In this document: piece by piece, positions 59,561 to 64,000 of the stretch
How positions within the stretch are numbered: position 1 is the stretch's first letter
Layout: each line of letters begins with the position of its first letter
Origin: Paramecium sonneborni
Lineage: Eukaryota > Ciliophora > Oligohymenophorea > Peniculida > Parameciidae
Direction of reading: 5' to 3'
DNA length: 64,000 nt
NCBI GenBank assembly: GCA_905182985.1
Contig: CAJJDN010000007.1
Span: 867,491-931,490, forward strand
Notes under the pieces: generated by a model
Databases searched by the model: none
What the model saw: only the letters and a program-made list of their open reading frames with translations
What the model was told of the DNA's origin: nothing
Program-made: the position numbers and the translations under genes

Positions 59561-59907
59561 ATGTCGTAGTAACAAGACCAACCAAGTGCAAAGAAAAGAA
59601 TTAGAAGATGCACTAAACATGATGAAACCCCTCGTCCCTATAAATGTGGTTGTGGACGTGGTTATTACAGCTATCCAGCATTGTATACTCATTTGAAGTA
59701 ATTCTATACATATGTTTAAATAGGATAAAGCATGAAGGTTAACCTCCAGCTGGGACATAGATACCAAGTGATAAACATTATGGTAGTAGGGGAAGACCAA
59801 GGGAAAAGAATTTTAAGTGTGAAGAAGAAAGCAAGCAACAAGTTTTTATTGATGAGGATAAGAGAGAAGATAATCAGAAAGATGAGAAAATCACAATCAA
59901 TTAATGA
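59561..59907 (+). CDS. Small C2H2 zinc-finger protein
   Basis: Two exons (intron 59698-59723, 26 nt) encode 106 residues. A single finger is formed across the intron: RPYKCGCGRGYYSYPALYTH then LKIKHEG, i.e. Cys-x-Cys-x12-His-x4-His. A basic N-terminus (KKRIRRCTKHDE) and an acidic C-terminus (DEDKREDNQKDEK) flank it. A single finger with basic arms suggests nucleic-acid or protein contact in the nucleus; target unknown. Two longer ORFs on the opposite strand are shadows. Confidence 0.7.
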
Positions 59908-59986
59908 AAATAGAAGAAAGCGAAAGTCTTTTTTCATTTATTAATAATTTATATCTAATACTAATTAATAAACTCTCTTTCTATAA

Positions 59987-60652
59987 ATGAATTGGAAACA
60001 AGTTTATGCTTTCTCTGAACATAGAACAAAAAGAAGTAAGATTATTAATAAAACTAGTTTTATCTGGAAATACAAAGTGCAAAGACCATTAATCTAATAT
60101 TCATAGCCCAAGAAGTAACATTTTCTTTACTATTTAAGATAGCCAACATTCTAATAAAGGTACTATGATTGGCCTTTAGAGAATTTCAAAAGAGCTTGTA
60201 GAAAGTTTAACTAAAGCTTTAACTCCTAATTGTAGAGTTCGTTAGAATTCTCCAAAACCAATACTTTTAGAATAAGCACAGAAATAAATACCAAAACCCA
60301 ATAAAGAACCTGAAATTTTCAGATAACCTTTAGAATAATTAGAAATACTAAAGTCAAATAAAGAAATAGAAAATGTTGAGTACATTAATTTTACTAAATT
60401 TGCTGTAACTGTTTTCATCAAATATTTTAGAGGAAAATATCCTAATAACCTATAAAAGAAATTAGAATTTCAAAAAATGAATAAAAAATAACTAGATAAA
60501 GATCTTAAGATTTTCATTCAAAATAAGAAGAATGGTTAAGAAAAAAAAATGAAAAATTATTGAAATAAAGATTAGAATAATAATGTTAATAATAAATGAA
60601 GGAAAATCGCGTCAGTTTTCTTGAAAAATCATAGACAGATAGATTTTAATGA
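59987..60652 (+). CDS. Unknown basic protein
   Basis: Exon 1 MNWKQVYAFSEHRTKR joins through a 22 nt intron (60036-60057) to a polar, basic protein (LSGNTKCKDHQSNIHSPRSN, ISKELVESLTKALTP, FTKFAVTVFIKYFRGKYPNN). In strict frame it stops at TGA 60561-60563, directly after a nine-A run. If one A is an error the frame continues as a Lys/Gln-rich helix (EKLLKQRLEQQ) to the TGA at 60650-60652, which looks genuine, so I used the longer end. No domain recognised. Confidence 0.6.
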
Positions 60653-60793
60653 TTAAAAATTTTTATCTACTTCACTTTTATTTATAATAATTCTGAATAA
60701 TTTATTTATTCAAAATATTGAAAATTAAAACCATAATTTTTGAAAGACCATGTATTGTTTGTTTAATGTACTAAAACATAGAATTAATATGTA

Positions 60794-61145
60794 TCATTTT
60801 TTGATTTATTTGACAATTTTGACTTCTTCAACCAAAAATGCTCTAATAATTCTGTTTTTTAAAGCACCAGCACTTAAAACACCACCATATGGTCTTGAAA
60901 CTGTTCTTTATCTTCTTGAAAGTTGCTTAAGCTTAGTTGGTCTAATTCTTTTAAGTCCATTAAGAACAACATTCAAATTTGAGTCAGCACATGTTGAAGC
61001 ACTTGTCTTTTTATTTGGATATTGAACAACAACATTACCTCCTAAATGATACTCATATCAATATACCTGGTGTCTTAACCTTTCTTATTTTATTGGATCT
61101 AGTGTTGTATGATGTTCTTCTTCTATATGTCACTCTAACACCCAT
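60794..61145 (-). CDS. RPL34: 60S ribosomal protein eL34 (RPL34)
   Basis: Two exons (25 nt intron within the TPGG segment) encode 108 residues. [20 protein letters not shown] then [38 protein letters not shown] and [20 protein letters not shown] then [12 protein letters not shown] match eL34 along its length. The four-Cys zinc site of animal eL34 is reduced (one Cys in STCADS). eL34 lies on the solvent face of the large subunit. The ~440 bp before its ATG is the only intergenic space on that side. Confidence 0.92.
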
Positions 61146-61588
61146 AATTTAATATCTTTTATTTAATTATATTAATTAAATGTATGTAAAACAAAATTTT
61201 TATTTATTTTTTCTTTATTTAATTGTTAATCACAATTTCTATGTTGATTTTTATATCAAAACTAACTAAATTTAATTTACTTAATCTAAAAAACAATTAA
61301 TGATGATGATGATTAAAAATTTAAGTTATTGATTTGAGATTATAAAAATTATAATTCATATTAATCCTATATGATAATTTTGAACTTGCTATTTTATTAT
61401 TTTGTAATAATTTCAGCAAGTTTACATTGTAAAAAAAGAGTAAATTTCATTCCATAAGTGAATTTACTAATTTTAAAATATGCGTCTAAATATTGGAAAA
61501 TTTATAGAAAAAGGTTCATTTTATTCATATTTATTTGGATATTTGGTTATTATTGAATTAAAATTTATGGTCTATTCTTTTTCTTCTG
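61146..61588. promoter_or_regulatory. Upstream region of eL34 / 3' flank of the next gene
   Basis: About 443 bp of AT-rich DNA with T-rich runs just upstream of the eL34 start. No other feature recognised. Confidence 0.45.
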
Positions 61589-62596
61589 TCATATAAATAC
61601 TAATAAATTATTCTATTGGTACAGATTTTCTATAATTTAATCCTTTTGTTTATTTAATACTTTTTGATTGCTTAAAATAATTAACTTACTATTTACATCA
61701 ATTTAATATATTTCAGTCCAAGTTAAAAGACTACTCAAATTGAGATTATCCTTGAAAATTGAAGATTTTTATAAATACTCTTTTTCTTCATTATCAATAA
61801 TTTCTGTATTTAGAGATTATTATATATAATTTAAGATCGTTTTAATATCTTTTTATATTGCTTCACTTTATGTATTTAATCCTAGTTAAAATAAATCGGT
61901 TGATGATAAATGGCGATGATTATGAATTAATCGATATATAAAAACAATAATTTATTCTTAATTGATGGATAGTAGTTTCTATGTTAAAGATTTCCAAGAT
62001 TAAAAATCAATATATTAAGGAATTTCAAAAAAATTAATTATTTTTTAACTTATAGCTGTTCCATATTTATTTATTAACCTTTAGAATATTATTTATTTAT
62101 TAATTCTAATTTTGCTAATATTTAAACTATGACTTGCATCAACAAATTGATAAAAATGAGCTTCAAAATTAAATTTATTGAGACTATTTTTTCTTTTTCT
62201 AATTTCATAAGAGTATCTTAGTTTTCTGACTTTATTTTATTATAATTAAGCTTAATAAGAGTTGGAGAAGGAAATTTTTCTAATTTCAGTTGGTTTACGA
62301 GATTTGGATCTAACTACATCAATTGTATTAAATCTTTCATCTTCGCTTTTTGAAGGTTTGCTACCATTTTATTAAATTTTTTTGTAAACTTCAGTTTTCA
62401 TTCTTTAAGGAACAAGAGGTAATATTGAAATATGTTATTGATTTAAGAACAAAGGTAATTCTTAAATAATAAGTTATTTTGGTTTAATCTTGGGTTATTG
62501 AACAGTTAAATCAATATCAAATAATTAATTATGACTAGGAGATTGTTGTCTATCTGGTATCAAAGACAATAATCTTTTAATTTGTAATTATTTCAT
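61589..62596 (-). CDS. Unknown protein, EF-hand-like helical C-terminal half
   Basis: An intronless frame of 335 residues. The N-terminal ~130 residues are basic and disordered (VVRSKSRKPTEIRKISFSN). The remainder is helical: FEAHFYQFVDASHSLNISKI, INKYGTAISQKIINFFEIPQ, FQSWKSLTQKLLSINQEQII, LIHNHRHLSSTDLFQLG. The helix spacing and the LSSTDLF loop resemble degenerate EF-hands as in other ciliate calcium-sensor-like proteins, but acidic ligands are missing. Function unknown. Its start is only 37 bp from the divergent CFAP36-like gene. Confidence 0.65.
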
Positions 62597-62633
62597 TTCT
62601 AAAATTAAATAATAAATACAATTAAACTTATTA

Positions 62634-64000
62634 ATGGGTCCTAAGTCTTCCAAAGATAAACCATAAGAACCTTAAAAAAAACAACCAAAATAAGCTCAAA
62701 TGAAATAATAAAATATGAAAAAAAAACCAAGTTAAATGGATGAAGATGTAATAGAGTAGTATTTATAATAGATATGGATGTATGATTTGATTTTATAATA
62801 TTTGGCCTCGCCTATATGGAGAAATCCAATATCAGATTTTTTAGATGAAAATTGCATCATATTTGATGATGAAGAAGAAAACAAAATCGTTTATCAAGAA
62901 ATTCACAAGGTTATATAGTATTAATAGACTAGAAATTTAAAAGTATGATAGAAGCTATGATTGAATAATTGATGGTTGATATAGGGGTTGAAGATGAAGA
63001 ACAATTAAGAAAAGTTATAGAAATGGGATTGAAAAATAAAAAACATAAAAAGTATTTTGAATAATTGCTGATTGTTGAGAATTTCTTAGTATTTAAAAAG
63101 TTGATGTTGAAAAGAAATAAAGAATTAGAATATGAAGCACTGAAGGAATTATAGAAAATAGATGTAAATATATCATTAATAAAAGGGTGGAAAAAATCCT
63201 GATATGGAAATCAAAGTAAAATAAGCTGAACTTGAGAAAGAAAGAATGGAAATTGAACATGCTGTAGCAATGTCAATTGCTGTTGAAAATGAAAAAGCTA
63301 AAATTTAAATTTAAGAAGAAGAGGAGTTTATTGAAGCCATAAAATAAAGTTAGATATTATACGAAAAATAATAGTGTATATATTTTTATTTTATTTTAAT
63401 TAGAAGAAATTTTATAAAGTTAAAAATAATAATAGTCATAGGTTGTGAATCATTAAGCTCCAATTTAAAATTAATAACCATAGTCTTAACCTGATTAAAA
63501 GGCTGAATCAGTTTTAATTTTTGATGATGAAGTACAAAATGAAAAAGAACAACCATAATCTATTCCTTAATAATAAAATAAATAAAATAAAAATGAAAAG
63601 ACATAACCAGAATAAATTAGATAAAAAGATCCTCTACCATAAATAGTTTAATAAAAAGTTGAAGTTATGTCTTTAGCTCAAGAAAGAGAAGCCTTGTTAG
63701 CTTAAGGGAATGAATTAAAGTAAAATTTGAAAGAATTTGTAATTTTAAAAATTTATGGGTTAGGAAGAATCTTATAAATAAAACATCAAAAATTAGTAAG
63801 ATTAAGAAACTTTAGAATAAAGAAAATAAAGATTATAATAATAGAGAGAATTAATTAAATAAAAAAAGATTAAGGAGAGATAAGATGAATTGAAGAAATA
63901 TTAAGAAGTATTCTAATTAATTATAAATCTAGGGAGGGGAATAACAAGAGTAAAAGCCAGAATAATAGGAAAAAGGCCCTTTAGTAGTAGATATGGTAAA
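62634..64000 (+). CDS. CFAP36/CCDC104-like protein with BART domain and ubiquitin-interacting motifs (C-terminus beyond window)
   Basis: After a Lys/Gln-rich start, LASPIWRNPISDFLDENCII then FDDEEENKIVYQEIHK matches the opening of the BART-type domain of CFAP36. It continues as KSMIEAMIEQLMVDIGVEDE, LLIVENFLVFKKLMLKRNKE. CFAP36 binds ARL3 at the cilium. Then ERMEIEHAVAMSIAVENE and EEEEFIEAIKQSQ look like two ubiquitin-interacting motifs. A long Gln-rich tail runs off the window (KPEQQEKGPLVVDMV). Introns include 22 nt at about 63163 (ends AAG) and 25 nt near 63911. The junction near 62900-62945 is not fully resolved and may hold an error. Confidence 0.75.

Noticed and set aside
59528..59944. 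Three overlapping ORFs on both strands around the zinc-finger gene
   Set aside because: Only the spliced plus-strand frame forms a complete C2H2 finger. The others are shadows.

Overview
The window reads as a ciliate macronuclear scaffold, most probably Paramecium or a close oligohymenophorean. Three things in the sequence say so. TAA and TAG lie in frame throughout conserved genes and read as glutamine, with TGA the only working stop. Introns are tiny (17-45 nt, mostly 21-28) and start GTA and end TAG, AAG or rarely CAG. The DNA is very AT-rich and densely packed, with intergenic gaps often 20-150 bp. I see no bacterial, phage, CRISPR, rRNA or tRNA features. The species call is inference.

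Layout. 1-9 kb: coiled-coil protein, Cid1-like nucleotidyltransferase, alpha/beta hydrolase, ULK-like kinase, then a 1.4 kb gene-poor stretch. 9-18 kb: exosome CSL4, OXA1-type insertase, a large TPR protein, an unknown protein and ribosomal protein uS13. 18-29 kb: an ATG1/ULK-like kinase, a WBP4-like splicing protein, a secreted M16 peptidase, an NIF/CTD-phosphatase-like protein, ribosomal protein uL16 and a secreted Cys-rich surface protein. 29-44 kb: a large pseudokinase with a poly-Gln tract, a protein with a PP1-docking motif, PP2A scaffold subunit A, two related coiled-coil proteins and an outer-dynein-arm docking subunit. 44-64 kb: UBC13, an ankyrin-bromodomain protein, a SHIPPO-repeat protein, an EF-hand-like protein, an alpha-helical protein, DPY-30, a third member of the coiled-coil family, a PSTAIRE CDK, radial spoke RSP4/6, a mitochondrial carrier, a C2H2 finger protein, ribosomal protein eL34 and a CFAP36/BART-domain protein cut by the window end.

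A cilium theme recurs (docking complex, RSP4/6, SHIPPO, CFAP36, DPY-30), along with kinase and phosphatase signalling. The genes are separately transcribed neighbours, not operons.

Assembly quality matters here. Two single-N gaps (3860 and 16721) are each flanked by apparently perfect direct repeats of 1151 and 1128 bp. These are almost certainly unmerged contig overlaps, so one hydrolase gene tail and one uS13 gene are duplicated artificially. About a dozen one-base frame breaks in otherwise good genes, most of them in A/T runs, look like sequencing indels. Two small genes carry an internal in-frame TGA. I found no self-evident new system. The most interesting leads are the three-member coiled-coil family, the internal TGA codons, the frequent AAG intron ends and several compact unknown proteins.
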